Shown here one piece after another: positions 52,765 to 62,082 of a DNA stretch of 64,000 nucleotides. Under the pieces are notes generated by a model, which saw nothing but the letters and a program-made list of their open reading frames with translations, was not told the origin of the DNA and made no database searches. Every line of letters starts with the position of its first letter. Position 1 is the first letter of the stretch. Both the position numbers and the translations under genes were made by a program. Origin of the DNA: Granulicatella sp041433555 (GTDB lineage Bacteria; Bacillota; Bacilli; Lactobacillales; Aerococcaceae); the NCBI RefSeq assembly GCF_041433555.1, contig NZ_JAPWBR010000005.1, forward strand, positions 1 through 64,000, given 5' to 3'.

Positions 52765-54054
52765 TTATGCCCAAACACTTTCTAAAATGTTGGTTTGTTC
52801 TCTATCTGGTCCTACACTGAATGTAGAAATTCGTACGCCGACTAATTCTGAAATACGACGAACATAGTTGCGCGCATTTTCAGGAAGCTCTTCGAGTGAA
52901 CGGCAACTTGTAATGTCTTCGTTCCAACCTGGTAATTCTTCATACACAGGTTCGCATTGTCCTAGTTCTACTAGGCTTGCTGGGTAGTGAGAAATTTCTT
53001 CTCCATTTGGTTTACGGTAAGCTACACAGATTTTAACTGTTTCTAAACCTGTTAAAACATCGATACTGTTTAAGCTTAAGTTTGTAATACCTGATACACG
53101 TTTCGAGTGACGCATTACAACGCTATCGAACCAACCAACACGTCTTGGACGTCCAGTTGTTGTACCGTATTCACGTCCGACTTCACGAATACGTGAGCCG
53201 ATTTCATCGAATAATTCTGTTGGGAAAGGTCCATCCCCTACACGAGAAGTGTACGCTTTACATACCCCAACGACTTTATTAATTTTTGAAGGTCCAACAC
53301 CGCTACCAATCGTTACCCCACCAGCAACTGGGTTTGAAGATGTTACGAATGGATAAGTACCTTGGTCGATATCCAACATAACCCCTTGTGCCCCTTCGAA
53401 TAATACGCGTTTTCCTTGGTCTAATGCATCGTTTAAAATCACTGAAGTGTCGCAAACGTATTGTTTCATTTGTTGACCATATTCGTAGTACTCTTCGAAA
53501 ATGTCATCAAACTCAATTGGTTCTGCATCGTACATTTTAGTAAAGAGACGATTCTTTTCAGCTAAGTTGATTCTTAGACGTTCCGCAAATACTTCACGGT
53601 CTAGTAAGTCCGCCACACGAATCCCAACACGCGCTGCTTTATCCATGTAGCAAGGTCCAATCCCTTTATTCGTTGTCCCAATTTTGTTGTCGCCTTTCGC
53701 TTCTTCTTGTAATTGGTCTAAGCGAATGTGGTATGGCAAGATGACATGCGCGCGGTCTGAAATACGTAAGTTATCAGTAGTCACATTTCTTTCGTGTAAA
53801 TACGCAAGTTCTGTGATTAGAGATTTTGGATTCAATACAACCCCATTTCCGATCACGCTGATTTTCTCTGGTGAAAAAATTCCTGATGGAATTAAGTGAA
53901 GTTTATAAGTCACTCCATTGAATTGAATCGTATGTCCTGCATTGTCTCCCCCTTGATAGCGGGCAATGACTTCTGCGTTCTCACTGAGGAAGTCTGTAAT
54001 TTTTCCTTTACCTTCGTCTCCCCATTGTGTTCCTACTACTACTACTGATGACAT
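52765..54054 (-). CDS. purA: adenylosuccinate synthetase
   Basis: The protein has 429 residues; MSSVVVVGTQ at 54054 is chosen over a GTG three codons upstream that overlaps GAGGTG. It joins IMP and aspartate with GTP, the first step to AMP. GTQWGDEGKGKITD is the N-terminal GTP loop; the switch QGGDNAGHTIQ and the IMP-binding GIGPCYMDKAARVGIR follow. It sits just upstream of walR. Confidence 0.97.
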   Translation of the reverse strand: MSSVVVVGTQWGDEGKGKITDFLSENAEVIARYQGGDNAGHTIQFNGVTYKLHLIPSGIFSPEKISVIGNGVVLNPKSLITELAYLHERNVTTDNLRISDRAHVILPYHIRLDQLQEEAKGDNKIGTTNKGIGPCYMDKAARVGIRVADLLDREVFAERLRINLAEKNRLFTKMYDAEPIEFDDIFEEYYEYGQQMKQYVCDTSVILNDALDQGKRVLFEGAQGVMLDIDQGTYPFVTSSNPVAGGVTIGSGVGPSKINKVVGVCKAYTSRVGDGPFPTELFDEIGSRIREVGREYGTTTGRPRRVGWFDSVVMRHSKRVSGITNLSLNSIDVLTGLETVKICVAYRKPNGEEISHYPASLVELGQCEPVYEELPGWNEDITSCRSLEELPENARNYVRRISELVGVRISTFSVGPDREQTNILESVWA

Positions 54055-54097
54055 TTGACGCACCTCTTCTTTGTATTATTCATTTAAATGTCTGTTA

Positions 54098-55483
54098 TTA
54101 GGCCACTGGAGCGTTTTGCTCGACTCCGTCTGGCACAAGATTTGTAAATTTATTAAATTCTTTCATGAAGTTCAATTCAACCGTTCCACGAGGACCGCTA
54201 CGGTTTTTCTCGATAATCACTTCAATGGTACTATTTGGCTCCACCTCTGGAACATGTCCGTTCTCATCTGGCTCTTGACGATAGTAATCATCACGATATA
54301 AGAATGCTACAATATCGGCATCTTGCTCGATAGATCCAGATTCACGAATATCTGACATGATTGGTCGTTTATCTTGACGTTGTTCCACACCACGCGATAA
54401 TTGCGAAAGTGCGATAACAGGAACTTTTAATTCCTTCGCTAATTTCTTCAAGTTACGAGAGATTTCAGAAACCTCTTGTTGACGACTCTCTTTTCCGTTT
54501 CCTTCAATCAACTGCAAGTAGTCGATGACGACTAGCCCAAGATTATTACGCTCTTGTTTTAGACGACGACATTTTGCACGGATTTCAGCAACACGAATCC
54601 CTGGAGTATCATCAATAAAAATTGGTGCTTCAGATAATGCTCCGGTTGCCACAAAATATTGTGTATATTCTTCAGGCGTTAATTTACCTGTTTTCAAATG
54701 CCCTGCGTTAATGCTCGCATGAGAACAGATAATACGCTCTACAAGGGACTCAGCCCCCATTTCAAGACTGAAGATAGCTACCGTTTCGTTCAAGTTCACG
54801 GCAACGTTCTTTGCAATATTCAATACAAAGGCCGTTTTACCAACAGATGGACGAGCCGCTAAGATGATTAACTCATCCGCATGTAACCCTGACGTCATTC
54901 TGTCTAAGCCGATATATCCTGTTGCAATCCCTGTCACTTCACCATTGTTTTTCGCACGCTCTTCTAAGCTTTCATAAGCGGTACGAAGAACCGAGCTGAT
55001 TGGAATAAAACCAGCCTTATTCCGTCCTTCCGATACTGAAAGAATATCTTTCTCAGCAGTATCCAAGACGTTGGCAATTGGTTCATCCTCTTGGTAAGCC
55101 GTTTTTACAATATTTGTCGAAGTTTTAATTAATTTACGGCGAGTAGATTTTTCTAAAACAATTTGCGTATAGTACTCTACGTTGGCTGCAGTTGGCACTT
55201 TATCAAGAAGCTCGATTAGCGTAACTTCTCCACCAATATTCTCCATTTGATTCTTTTGTCTTAAAATCTCTGAAACGGTGATTGCGTCAATATCGATATT
55301 GTTTTGATTTAATTCAATCATTGCCGCAAAAATTAATTGATGAGAAACACGATAGAAATCTTCCGGTGTCAAAAATTCCATAACCGAAATAATCGAGTCA
55401 CTAGCAAGAAGAATAGACCCTAAAACGGCTTCTTCTGCCTCAATATTTTGTGGTGGAACTAAATTTGGATATAGTTCTTCCAT
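54098..55483 (-). CDS. dnaB: replicative DNA helicase DnaB (DnaC in Bacillus)
   Basis: The protein has 461 residues. N-terminal DnaB helical domain (PQNIEAEEAVLGSILL), RecA-like core with Walker A ARPSVGKTAF, Walker B GLVVIDYLQLIEG and the C-terminal RSGSIEQDADIVAFLYR-type segment (DIRESGSIEQDADI). It unwinds the fork ahead of replication. Its gene order gdpP-rplI-dnaB-purA is conserved in Firmicutes. Confidence 0.98.
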   Translation of the reverse strand: MEELYPNLVPPQNIEAEEAVLGSILLASDSIISVMEFLTPEDFYRVSHQLIFAAMIELNQNNIDIDAITVSEILRQKNQMENIGGEVTLIELLDKVPTAANVEYYTQIVLEKSTRRKLIKTSTNIVKTAYQEDEPIANVLDTAEKDILSVSEGRNKAGFIPISSVLRTAYESLEERAKNNGEVTGIATGYIGLDRMTSGLHADELIILAARPSVGKTAFVLNIAKNVAVNLNETVAIFSLEMGAESLVERIICSHASINAGHLKTGKLTPEEYTQYFVATGALSEAPIFIDDTPGIRVAEIRAKCRRLKQERNNLGLVVIDYLQLIEGNGKESRQQEVSEISRNLKKLAKELKVPVIALSQLSRGVEQRQDKRPIMSDIRESGSIEQDADIVAFLYRDDYYRQEPDENGHVPEVEPNSTIEVIIEKNRSGPRGTVELNFMKEFNKFTNLVPDGVEQNAPVA

Positions 55484-55639
55484 TCAAACACCCTTTCTAC
55501 TAAAAATAACCATAAAAATACAGTTTCATTGTATCATAAAACGCTGTAATAAAACAGAAGAGTGAGTCTTTTCGAGCATGAAAACTTCTATGTTCATTTA
55601 TAACTTTGTGAATTGTATCACATATTTAAAACCAAAAGA

Positions 55640-55672
55640 AAAAGGATTCTCCACAACGGGAAAATCCTTAGT
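55640..55672 (-). terminator. rplI terminator
   Basis: AAGGATT/AATCCTT stem (with TCC...GGGA extension) followed by TTTTTC in the minus direction, between rplI and dnaB. Confidence 0.75.
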
Positions 55673-55680
55673 ATTTCTTA

Positions 55681-56133
55681 TTATTGAGCAACGATATTCA
55701 CAGTCATAATTGCTGTTACATCGTGGTGTAATTTAACAGGAACACGAGTGTATCCTAATGCACGAATTGGTGCTGCTAATTCGAATTTGCGACGATCCAA
55801 TTCAACATTGAATTTCTTGTTGAATTCTTCTGCGATTTGCTTCGCTGGGATTGCTCCGAATAGACGGCCATCTTCCCCTGCTTTTGCTTTAATCGTTACA
55901 ACTGTATCTTCGCGTTCTAAGAACTCTTTCATTTCTTTGGCTTTTGCTAATAATTCAGCGTTGTGTTTTTCTTCAGCTTTCTTTTGTCCTGATAAAGTTG
56001 CTAAGTTTGCGGCATTTGCTTCTTTAGCTAAACCATTTTTGATTAGGAAGTTTTGTGCGTATCCATCTGCAACGTTTTTAACGTCACCTTTTTTACCTTT
56101 ACCTTTTACATCTTTCAAGAAAATTACTTTCAT
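55681..56133 (-). CDS. rplI: 50S ribosomal protein bL9
   Basis: The protein has 150 residues with the N-terminal signature MKVIFLKDVKGKGKKGDVKNV and the C-terminal RNA-binding domain. It follows gdpP by 15 bases. Confidence 0.98.
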   Translation of the reverse strand: MKVIFLKDVKGKGKKGDVKNVADGYAQNFLIKNGLAKEANAANLATLSGQKKAEEKHNAELLAKAKEMKEFLEREDTVVTIKAKAGEDGRLFGAIPAKQIAEEFNKKFNVELDRRKFELAAPIRALGYTRVPVKLHHDVTAIMTVNIVAQ

Positions 56134-56148
56134 GTTTCTTCCTCCTAA

Positions 56149-58176
56149 TTATAAGTTAATTTCACTACCAATTTCTTCAATCACTTGAATTAATTGGCGG
56201 ATTGCTTCTTCAATCGTGATATCGGATAACTGAGTTGCAGCATTTGATAAATGTCCGCCACCACCCATTTTCTCCATCACACGTTGTACGTTTTTGTTTC
56301 CTAAACTACGGGCACTAATCCCAACACGACCGTCATTACGTTTTGTAACCACAAATGAAGCATCGATGTTTTCCATCGACAACATCATATCAGCCGTTTG
56401 TGCAGCCACGACTGTCGGATATACGGTATTTTCTTCACCGTGAACAATTCCGACATTGTTAGGAAGCATTTCGAGCGAGTTCAGTAGATGCGAACGCATT
56501 AAGTACGTATCTACATTTTCTTTTAATAAGCGTTGGATCAGAATTGTATCCGCACCAACGGATTTCAGGTAGCTAGCCGTATCAAAGGTACGAGACCCTG
56601 TACGAAGCGTGAAATTACGCGTATCTACAATGATACCAGCAAGCAGGGTTGTTGCTTCGATTGGCTGAAGTTTCTCAGCATCTTCTGATTGATATTCTAG
56701 CAATTCTGTAATCAATTCACCGACAGATGAAGCATACGGTTCAATATAAACCAAGTCAGGATTTTCAGGGAATTCCTCTCCACGGCGGTGATGGTCGATA
56801 ATCACTAGTTTATTGGCCTTTTTAACAATCGATGGAGCCGCGCATAGGGAAGGCTTGCTTACATCGACAATAATAACGAGTGTATTTTCAGTCATTAACG
56901 CTTCTGCCATCTCCGGATTTACGATAGCAGAGTAGAGACGTTCATTATCTTTGATCACTTCCATCAATTTCTTGATATCATGCGAATATTGCTCTGGATT
57001 TGTCACAATCCATGAGGTTTTACCGTGCATTTTAGCGATTCTTCGAATACCTAAACATCCACCAATACAGTCCATATCTGGATATTGATGTCCCATCACC
57101 ATTACTTGATCTGCTTCAGCAATAAGGTTTTCTAAGGCTTGAGAAACCATACGAGAACGCACTCTTGTACGTTTTTCTAACGGGTTGCTCTTACCACCGT
57201 AGAAGCGTGTTTCTTCGTTTTTAGAACGGACAACGACTTGGTCACCACCTCGTCCTAAGGCTAAATCAAGGTTATCTTGCGCAAATTTAGCAATTGCACC
57301 ATAATCCATCTCTTCATGAGTATCATCCGCATATGAGAACCCCATACTTACGGTTAGTGGGGTATTTTGTTGAGCAGTTGTCTCACGTACACGGTCAATA
57401 ATCTCAAATTTTGTTTTTTCAAGACTTGAAAGGATCTTTTTATCTAAAAATGCGACAAATCGATCTGAGCTAACACGTTTTAAGTAGATATTATTATGGT
57501 TTGCCCAGCTAGTAAGTTGATTTGTCACGAAGTTATTCAAGTTAGACTTCTTACGGTCACTGAGTGATTGTGATACTTCTGCAAAGTTATCAACGAAAAT
57601 TTGCCCGAATACAGGTCTTTCGTCTAGATAAGTCTCTTTAATCAACGCATATTCCGTAATATCCATCATATAGAGCATTCCAATATCGTTATGGTAAACT
57701 ATTTGGAAGTATTTATCTTTCCAATGGACCACATTATCTTTATCATCATCCAGATTTTTAACGATATTCGCTAAATCTGGATCGACAACTTCAAGTTTAA
57801 ACCCTAATAGTTCTTTTCGTTCAAAATACTTTTGTAAATAAGGGTTAATCCATTGAATTTCACCATTATCATCTAACAAAAGCATTCCAATTGGCATTTT
57901 AATAGAGGCATCTTGTGAACCTTTATTAATTTTGTACGATAAATTCGTTACATAATGATTCGTTTCTTTAATAATGTAGTTTGCAAACGAGTATAGGAGT
58001 GTTCCTAATAAAATAACAAACAAAGTAAGGATAAGTCCCATCCATACATTCATCACGTATGCAATAATCAGCATACAGACAATGATGGCTATAAATGAGA
58101 TTCCGTATTTCTTCATTGTTTCACTTTTTAGAAATGTCGGTAAAGCCTTAATACGTTCTTTTAGGCTTTTCTTCAT
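56149..58176 (-). CDS. gdpP: cyclic-di-AMP phosphodiesterase GdpP
   Basis: The protein has 675 residues. Two membrane helices (about 25-70) are followed by a degenerate PAS and a degenerate GGDEF domain (GGDQVVVRS instead of GGDEF). The DHH/DHHA1 domain shows MGHQYPDMDCIGG, the DHH motif in IIDHHRRGE and GGGGHLSNAA. It degrades c-di-AMP to pApA, and it tunes osmotic balance and beta-lactam tolerance in related bacteria. Three parS sites lie in its upstream region. Confidence 0.97.
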   Translation of the reverse strand: MKKSLKERIKALPTFLKSETMKKYGISFIAIIVCMLIIAYVMNVWMGLILTLFVILLGTLLYSFANYIIKETNHYVTNLSYKINKGSQDASIKMPIGMLLLDDNGEIQWINPYLQKYFERKELLGFKLEVVDPDLANIVKNLDDDKDNVVHWKDKYFQIVYHNDIGMLYMMDITEYALIKETYLDERPVFGQIFVDNFAEVSQSLSDRKKSNLNNFVTNQLTSWANHNNIYLKRVSSDRFVAFLDKKILSSLEKTKFEIIDRVRETTAQQNTPLTVSMGFSYADDTHEEMDYGAIAKFAQDNLDLALGRGGDQVVVRSKNEETRFYGGKSNPLEKRTRVRSRMVSQALENLIAEADQVMVMGHQYPDMDCIGGCLGIRRIAKMHGKTSWIVTNPEQYSHDIKKLMEVIKDNERLYSAIVNPEMAEALMTENTLVIIVDVSKPSLCAAPSIVKKANKLVIIDHHRRGEEFPENPDLVYIEPYASSVGELITELLEYQSEDAEKLQPIEATTLLAGIIVDTRNFTLRTGSRTFDTASYLKSVGADTILIQRLLKENVDTYLMRSHLLNSLEMLPNNVGIVHGEENTVYPTVVAAQTADMMLSMENIDASFVVTKRNDGRVGISARSLGNKNVQRVMEKMGGGGHLSNAATQLSDITIEEAIRQLIQVIEEIGSEINL

Positions 58177-58242
58177 TCTTGCACCTTCTTTCTATATACC
58201 TTATTTTACCACAGTTTTGGCCCCTCGTCAGTTCTCTAAAAT

Positions 58243-58341
58243 TGTTTCACGTGAAACAATTTAGACATAGAGTAGGGTACAAATGTTTCACGTGAAACAT
58301 TTTAAAGGGTTGTTTCTCAATCGAATGTTTCACGTGAAACA
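58243..58341. other. three parS sites (ParB/Spo0J binding)
   Basis: TGTTTCACGTGAAACA occurs three times, perfect each time: 58243-58258, 58284-58299 and 58326-58341, with start-to-start spacings 41 and 42 bp (about four helical turns). This matches the Bacillus parS consensus TGTTnCACGTGAAACA. Placed between gdpP and rpsR, it marks the origin-proximal centromere region. ParB itself is outside the window. Confidence 0.95.
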
Positions 58342-58426
58342 TTCTTTAATATGTATTCGACTTTGATAGTCATATTAAAAAAGTAGTAATTGACTTTTTA
58401 ATCGTTATACACCTTAATAAAACAAA

Positions 58427-58455
58427 AAAAGGATTGAGAAATTCTCAATCCTTTT
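58427..58455 (-). terminator. rpsF-ssb-rpsR operon terminator
   Basis: AAAAGGATTGAGAA/TTCTCAATCCTTTT perfect stem with a T-run in the minus direction, just past rpsR. Confidence 0.92.
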
Positions 58456-58463
58456 ATTTATTA

Positions 58464-58706
58464 TTAGTCAACTGTTGTGAATGGTAATAATCCCATGATA
58501 CGAGCACGTTTGATTGCAACAGTTAAAGTACGTTGGTGTTTAGCACAAGTACCTGTTACACGGCGTGGTAAGATTTTACCTTTTTCAGAAATGTAACGTT
58601 TTAATAATTCTACATCTTTGTAATCAATGTAGTCGATGTGGTTTGCACAGAAGTAGCAAACTTTTTTACGACGGCGTTGACCGCCACCTCTACGTTGTTG
58701 AGCCAT
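58464..58706 (-). CDS. rpsR: 30S ribosomal protein bS18
   Basis: The protein has 80 residues: a basic arginine-rich start, then KVCYFCANHIDYIDYKDVELL. GGAGG precedes the ATG. Last gene of rpsF-ssb-rpsR. Confidence 0.98.
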   Translation of the reverse strand: MAQQRRGGGQRRRKKVCYFCANHIDYIDYKDVELLKRYISEKGKILPRRVTGTCAKHQRTLTVAIKRARIMGLLPFTTVD

Positions 58707-58728
58707 TATGGTATCCTCCTTTTAAACT

Positions 58729-59226
58729 TTAGAATGGTAAATCATCATCTGAAATGTTGATTGTCTCTCCATTGCTTAAGAATGGGTCAGACATTCCACC
58801 ACCGAATGATGAAGTAGGAGTATTAAACTGATTAAAGTTATTTGATTGGTTTTGTTGGAATCCGCCTTGTGAGCTTTGATCGTTAGCAGGGCGTTGTTCA
58901 GTAACATTACGTGATTCTAACAATGAGAAGTTTTCAGCTAGCACTTCAGTTACATAAACTTTTTGGCCTTGTTGGTTATCATAGCTACGAGTTTGAATAC
59001 GTCCTTCAATTCCTACTAGTGAGCCTTTACGAGTGAAATTCGCAAAGTTTTCTGCAGCTTTACGCCACATTACGCAATTGATAAAGTCTGTTTCACGTTC
59101 ACCGTTTTGGTTTTGGTAACGACGATCAATTGCAACAGTGAAGCTCGCATAAGCAGTTCCGTTTGAAGTATAACGTAAATCAACGGCACGTGTTAAGCGT
59201 CCAACTAATACAACATTATTAATCAT
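58729..59226 (-). CDS. ssb: single-stranded DNA-binding protein
   Basis: The protein has 165 residues. An OB-fold (MINNVVLVGRLTRAVDLRYT, then VGIEGRIQTRSYDNQ) is followed by a Gln/Asn-rich linker and the acidic partner-binding tip ISDDDLPF. It coats single strands during replication and recruits other proteins by the tip. Middle gene of the operon. Confidence 0.98.
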   Translation of the reverse strand: MINNVVLVGRLTRAVDLRYTSNGTAYASFTVAIDRRYQNQNGERETDFINCVMWRKAAENFANFTRKGSLVGIEGRIQTRSYDNQQGQKVYVTEVLAENFSLLESRNVTEQRPANDQSSQGGFQQNQSNNFNQFNTPTSSFGGGMSDPFLSNGETINISDDDLPF

Positions 59227-59272
59227 TTAATTCTTACTCCTTTCAAGATTTATGTTTACTTATAATAAACAA

Positions 59273-59572
59273 TTATGCTTCTAATTTAACGATCATGTGA
59301 CGTAAGATGTCATTGTTGATTTTCGCTAAACGGTCGAATTCATCGATTGCAGCAGCATCTTCAGCAGTGATGTTCACTAAGTGATAGATACCTTCTTGGA
59401 AATCTTTAATTTCGTATGCAAAACGACGTTTCGCCCAGTCTTTTGATTCAACAACAACTGCTCCGTTGTCTGTTAAAACAGCATCAAATCTTGCAACCAA
59501 TTCAGCTTTAGCAGCTTCATCGATGTTTGGACGGATGATATATAAAATCTCGTATTTTGATGTTTGACTCAT
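59273..59572 (-). CDS. rpsF: 30S ribosomal protein bS6
   Basis: The protein has 99 residues: KYEILYIIRPNIDEAAKAELV and the C-terminal NNDILRHMIVKLEA. GGAGGTGA precedes the ATG. First gene of rpsF-ssb-rpsR, so ribosome and replication genes are co-expressed. Confidence 0.98.
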   Translation of the reverse strand: MSQTSKYEILYIIRPNIDEAAKAELVARFDAVLTDNGAVVVESKDWAKRRFAYEIKDFQEGIYHLVNITAEDAAAIDEFDRLAKINNDILRHMIVKLEA

Positions 59573-59656
59573 TGACTGTCACCTCCTTATGGACTTTTGG
59601 CCTACTGAATTTTCAGCAAGCAAGGAGAGTATCATTTCTAATACTCACGTTCAATC

Positions 59657-59685
59657 ATTATAGCAAACAAAGCTATAGAATGCAA
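59657..59685 (-). promoter_or_regulatory. rpsF operon promoter
   Basis: TTGCAT, 17 bases, TATAAT on the minus strand. The ~80-nt leader holds a GAGTAT/ATACTC hairpin. No bS6:bS18 leader motif could be confirmed by eye. Confidence 0.8.
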
Positions 59686-59761
59686 CAGAAATCTGCATTG
59701 CAGAGGTGCTCAGGAAAATTTGTGAGTAGTAAAAAAAGTGTCAATATATCATATCTGATAT

Positions 59762-59777
59762 GTAGCATATATGTTAC
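59762..59777. promoter_or_regulatory. 16-bp near-palindrome GTAGCATATATGTTAC upstream of XRE gene
   Basis: It lies 37 bases ahead of the XRE start codon and overlaps a possible -10 (TACAAT). A second inverted repeat (ATATCATATCTGATAT, 59745-59760) abuts it. Placement suggests autoregulation. The same motif family occurs at 72, 8950 and 8967. Confidence 0.45.
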
Positions 59778-59814
59778 AATTGGCTTATAAAGGAATTAGG
59801 GGGAAAAAGAGAAA

Positions 59815-60105
59815 ATGGTGGATTATTTAAAGCGGCTTTTTGCCCGGCTTGACGCGAAATATGAGACTTTTAGAGATGATTTTGAAGCAGAATATTTTCT
59901 TCAGAAAAATGCTTTAACGATGATCAGACTTCGGAGGGACTCTGGACTGACGCAAACGGAATTCGCTAGAAATGCCGGTATGACGCAAGGAAATCTCTCT
60001 AGACTCGAAAAAGGAAACTATAATCCGACGCTCGCGCATCTTCAAAAAATTGCGAGTAAAAATGGGTATGATTTAGAGATTCGTTTTAAGAAAAAGAAGC
60101 GATAA
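59815..60105 (+). CDS. XRE-family regulator, HigA/antitoxin-like
   Basis: The protein has 96 residues. An N-terminal helix (LKRLFARLDAKYETFRDDFEAEYFL) is followed by HTH_3 (LRRDSGLTQTEFARNAGMTQGNLSRLEKGNYNPTLAHLQKI) and a short strand (YDLEIRF) typical of HigA-type antitoxins. The expected toxin gene is not seen upstream or downstream. It may be an orphan regulator. AGGGGG precedes the ATG. Confidence 0.85.
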   Translation: MVDYLKRLFARLDAKYETFRDDFEAEYFLQKNALTMIRLRRDSGLTQTEFARNAGMTQGNLSRLEKGNYNPTLAHLQKIASKNGYDLEIRFKKKKR

Positions 60106-60124
60106 ATACGATGAAATCAACAAA

Positions 60125-60159
60125 AATAGCTCCTACAGACAAAAACTGTAGGAGCTATT
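60125..60159. terminator. bidirectional terminator between XRE gene and MetE-like gene
   Basis: AATAGCTCCTACAG/CTGTAGGAGCTATT, perfect 14-bp stem with A/T flanks. Confidence 0.9.
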
Positions 60160-60171
60160 ATTTTTTTAATT

Positions 60172-61311
60172 TTATCCCCAAACTTCATGAACGATTTCGT
60201 CGATGAGTTTTAATTTATCCCATTGCGCTTCAATCGTTAAGATATTACCTTCTTCTGTAGAAGAGAATCCACATTGAGGGCTGAGGCATAATTGTTCTAG
60301 AGGAACATACTGGCTTGCTTCTTTAATACGAGCAATGACTTCATCTTTATCTTCTAAGTCTCCTGATTTAGACGTAATTAAACCAAGAACGACTTTTTGG
60401 TCTTTAATATAGCGAAGAGGAGTAAAGTCTCCAGCACGGTCGCTATCATATTCCAAGAAGAATCCATCTACACGGCAATGACCAAATAGCGTCTTCGCCA
60501 CTGGTTCATAACCACCGCTAGAGAACCATGTTGAGCGGAAGTTCCCGCGGCAAATATGCATATTCACCACTAAGTCTTCTGGTTTCCATTCAATCACACG
60601 GTTTAATACATCTACATAGTCACGAGCGATTTGTTCGAGGTCAAATCCACGTGCTTCGTACGCTTCACGCTTATCTAACGCACAGAACTCTCCCCAGCTA
60701 GTGTCGTCTAATTGAATATTGCGGCATCCTAAGTCGTAGAAGCATTGTAGCGCCTTACGGTAAGCTGCAACCACATCATCATAGAAAAGGGCTTCATTGT
60801 CTTTATAGCGCTCAATAGGCACATAGTTTTTCTCACGAACTTGCGTGATTAAATGCAACATACTTGGTGAAGGAATCGTTAATTTCACTGGTGTATCGCC
60901 AGCATGCTCTTTTAAGAATTTGAAGTGTTTTACGAATGGATGGTCCTCAGAAAAATCAACCTTCCCAACAATAAGTAATGTCTTTGGCTTCACATCTTTA
61001 TCTTTGAATTGAACAGAGAAGTGATCTACTTCAACCAATTCAACCCCATCTAAGTGTTCCAAGAAATCTAAGTGCCAGAATGCACGACGGAATTCACCAT
61101 CAGTGACAGACTTAAGACCGAGTTCTTTTTCTTTCTCGATTAAAGCGATGATTTCTTCGTTTTCAACACGTTCGAGTTCTTCACTAGTGATTTCTCCAGC
61201 ACTAAATTTCGCACGGGCTTCTTTTAGACGTTCGGGACGTAAAAAACTTCCTACGTGATCGAGTCTAAAGGGTGCTTTTTGACAACAGCTACAGTTTTCA
61301 TGATTTGACAT
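60172..61311 (-). CDS. MetE-like methyltransferase (YxjG/YxjH), paralogue 1
   Basis: The protein has 379 residues. It matches the C-terminal half of cobalamin-independent methionine synthase: FRLDHVGSFLRPERLKEAR, GEFRRAFWHLDFLEHLDGV, the zinc ligands in VNMHICRGNFRSTW and LCLSPQCGFSS. Such short proteins transfer a methyl group to a thiol; in Bacillus they are S-box-controlled and proposed to make methionine. An extra N-terminal SCCQKAPF is specific to this copy. Last of the cluster, clearly more divergent than paralogues 2 and 3. Confidence 0.85.
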   Translation of the reverse strand: MSNHENCSCCQKAPFRLDHVGSFLRPERLKEARAKFSAGEITSEELERVENEEIIALIEKEKELGLKSVTDGEFRRAFWHLDFLEHLDGVELVEVDHFSVQFKDKDVKPKTLLIVGKVDFSEDHPFVKHFKFLKEHAGDTPVKLTIPSPSMLHLITQVREKNYVPIERYKDNEALFYDDVVAAYRKALQCFYDLGCRNIQLDDTSWGEFCALDKREAYEARGFDLEQIARDYVDVLNRVIEWKPEDLVVNMHICRGNFRSTWFSSGGYEPVAKTLFGHCRVDGFFLEYDSDRAGDFTPLRYIKDQKVVLGLITSKSGDLEDKDEVIARIKEASQYVPLEQLCLSPQCGFSSTEEGNILTIEAQWDKLKLIDEIVHEVWG

Positions 61312-61329
61312 TTGTTTTCCTCTTTTCTT

Positions 61330-62082
61330 TTATTCAGCTTCTGGTAAATAGGCAATGACGCGAACAGGTGACCCTGGAGTCCGTTTCCAGTTAGGGTATG
61401 AAATTGAAATCACCGCACCCACTGCAGGAACTTGATCAAGGTTCGCTAATACTTCGACTTGGAAAATATCTTGGCTTAATAAATAGTATTCGTTTGTTAA
61501 ACCATGTGCAGCAGCATGAACGCCTGAGTCTGTATCTAATGTTTCATGACCAACGGCTTTGACATGACGTTCGTGAATTAAAAATTCAAGTGCGTCTTTG
61601 GACCAACCTGGTGTACGTTGAACGTCGTTTTCGTCTAAATTACGAACTTCGTCTTGGTTTGGCCAACGATGTGACCAGTCACTACGGAATGCCATAAACG
61701 CACCTGGTTCGATTTTTCCGTATTCTTCTTTGAATGCTAATACGTCTGCTTTTGTTAATTCGAAGTTAGGATTTTGGGCAACTTCTTTTGAACGGTCGAT
61801 GACGTAGAGTGGTAATAATAAATCTTTTAACTCGATTTCATCAAGGAAGCGTCCGCCTTCATAGAAGTGGCAAGGTGGGTCGATATGTGTACCGTATTGT
61901 GTCACCACTGATAATTGTTGTACGTGGAATCCATCTTTTAATGTAAATAAATCTTTTTGTTCCAATGCTGGTAGAGCAGGGAAGTGAGGGCTATTCGCAT
62001 CGATTTGATGGCTTAAGTTCACCCATTTTGCTTGTTTTAATGTTTTAAAAGCTTGTTCTAATTGTTGTTGAAATGCTGTCAT
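61330..62082 (-). CDS. cyclase-family protein (kynurenine formamidase-like)
   Basis: The protein has 250 residues, start MTAFQQQLEQ behind AGGAAGTG; the 19-codon longer frame overlaps a hairpin. The metal motif HxGTHxDxPxH appears as QYGTHIDPPCHFYEGG, with HETLDTDSG later. The family hydrolyses cyclic or N-formyl amides. Its position between MetE-like paralogues suggests the substrate comes from sulfur or one-carbon metabolism, but this is only context. Confidence 0.82.
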   Translation of the reverse strand: MTAFQQQLEQAFKTLKQAKWVNLSHQIDANSPHFPALPALEQKDLFTLKDGFHVQQLSVVTQYGTHIDPPCHFYEGGRFLDEIELKDLLLPLYVIDRSKEVAQNPNFELTKADVLAFKEEYGKIEPGAFMAFRSDWSHRWPNQDEVRNLDENDVQRTPGWSKDALEFLIHERHVKAVGHETLDTDSGVHAAAHGLTNEYYLLSQDIFQVEVLANLDQVPAVGAVISISYPNWKRTPGSPVRVIAYLPEAE

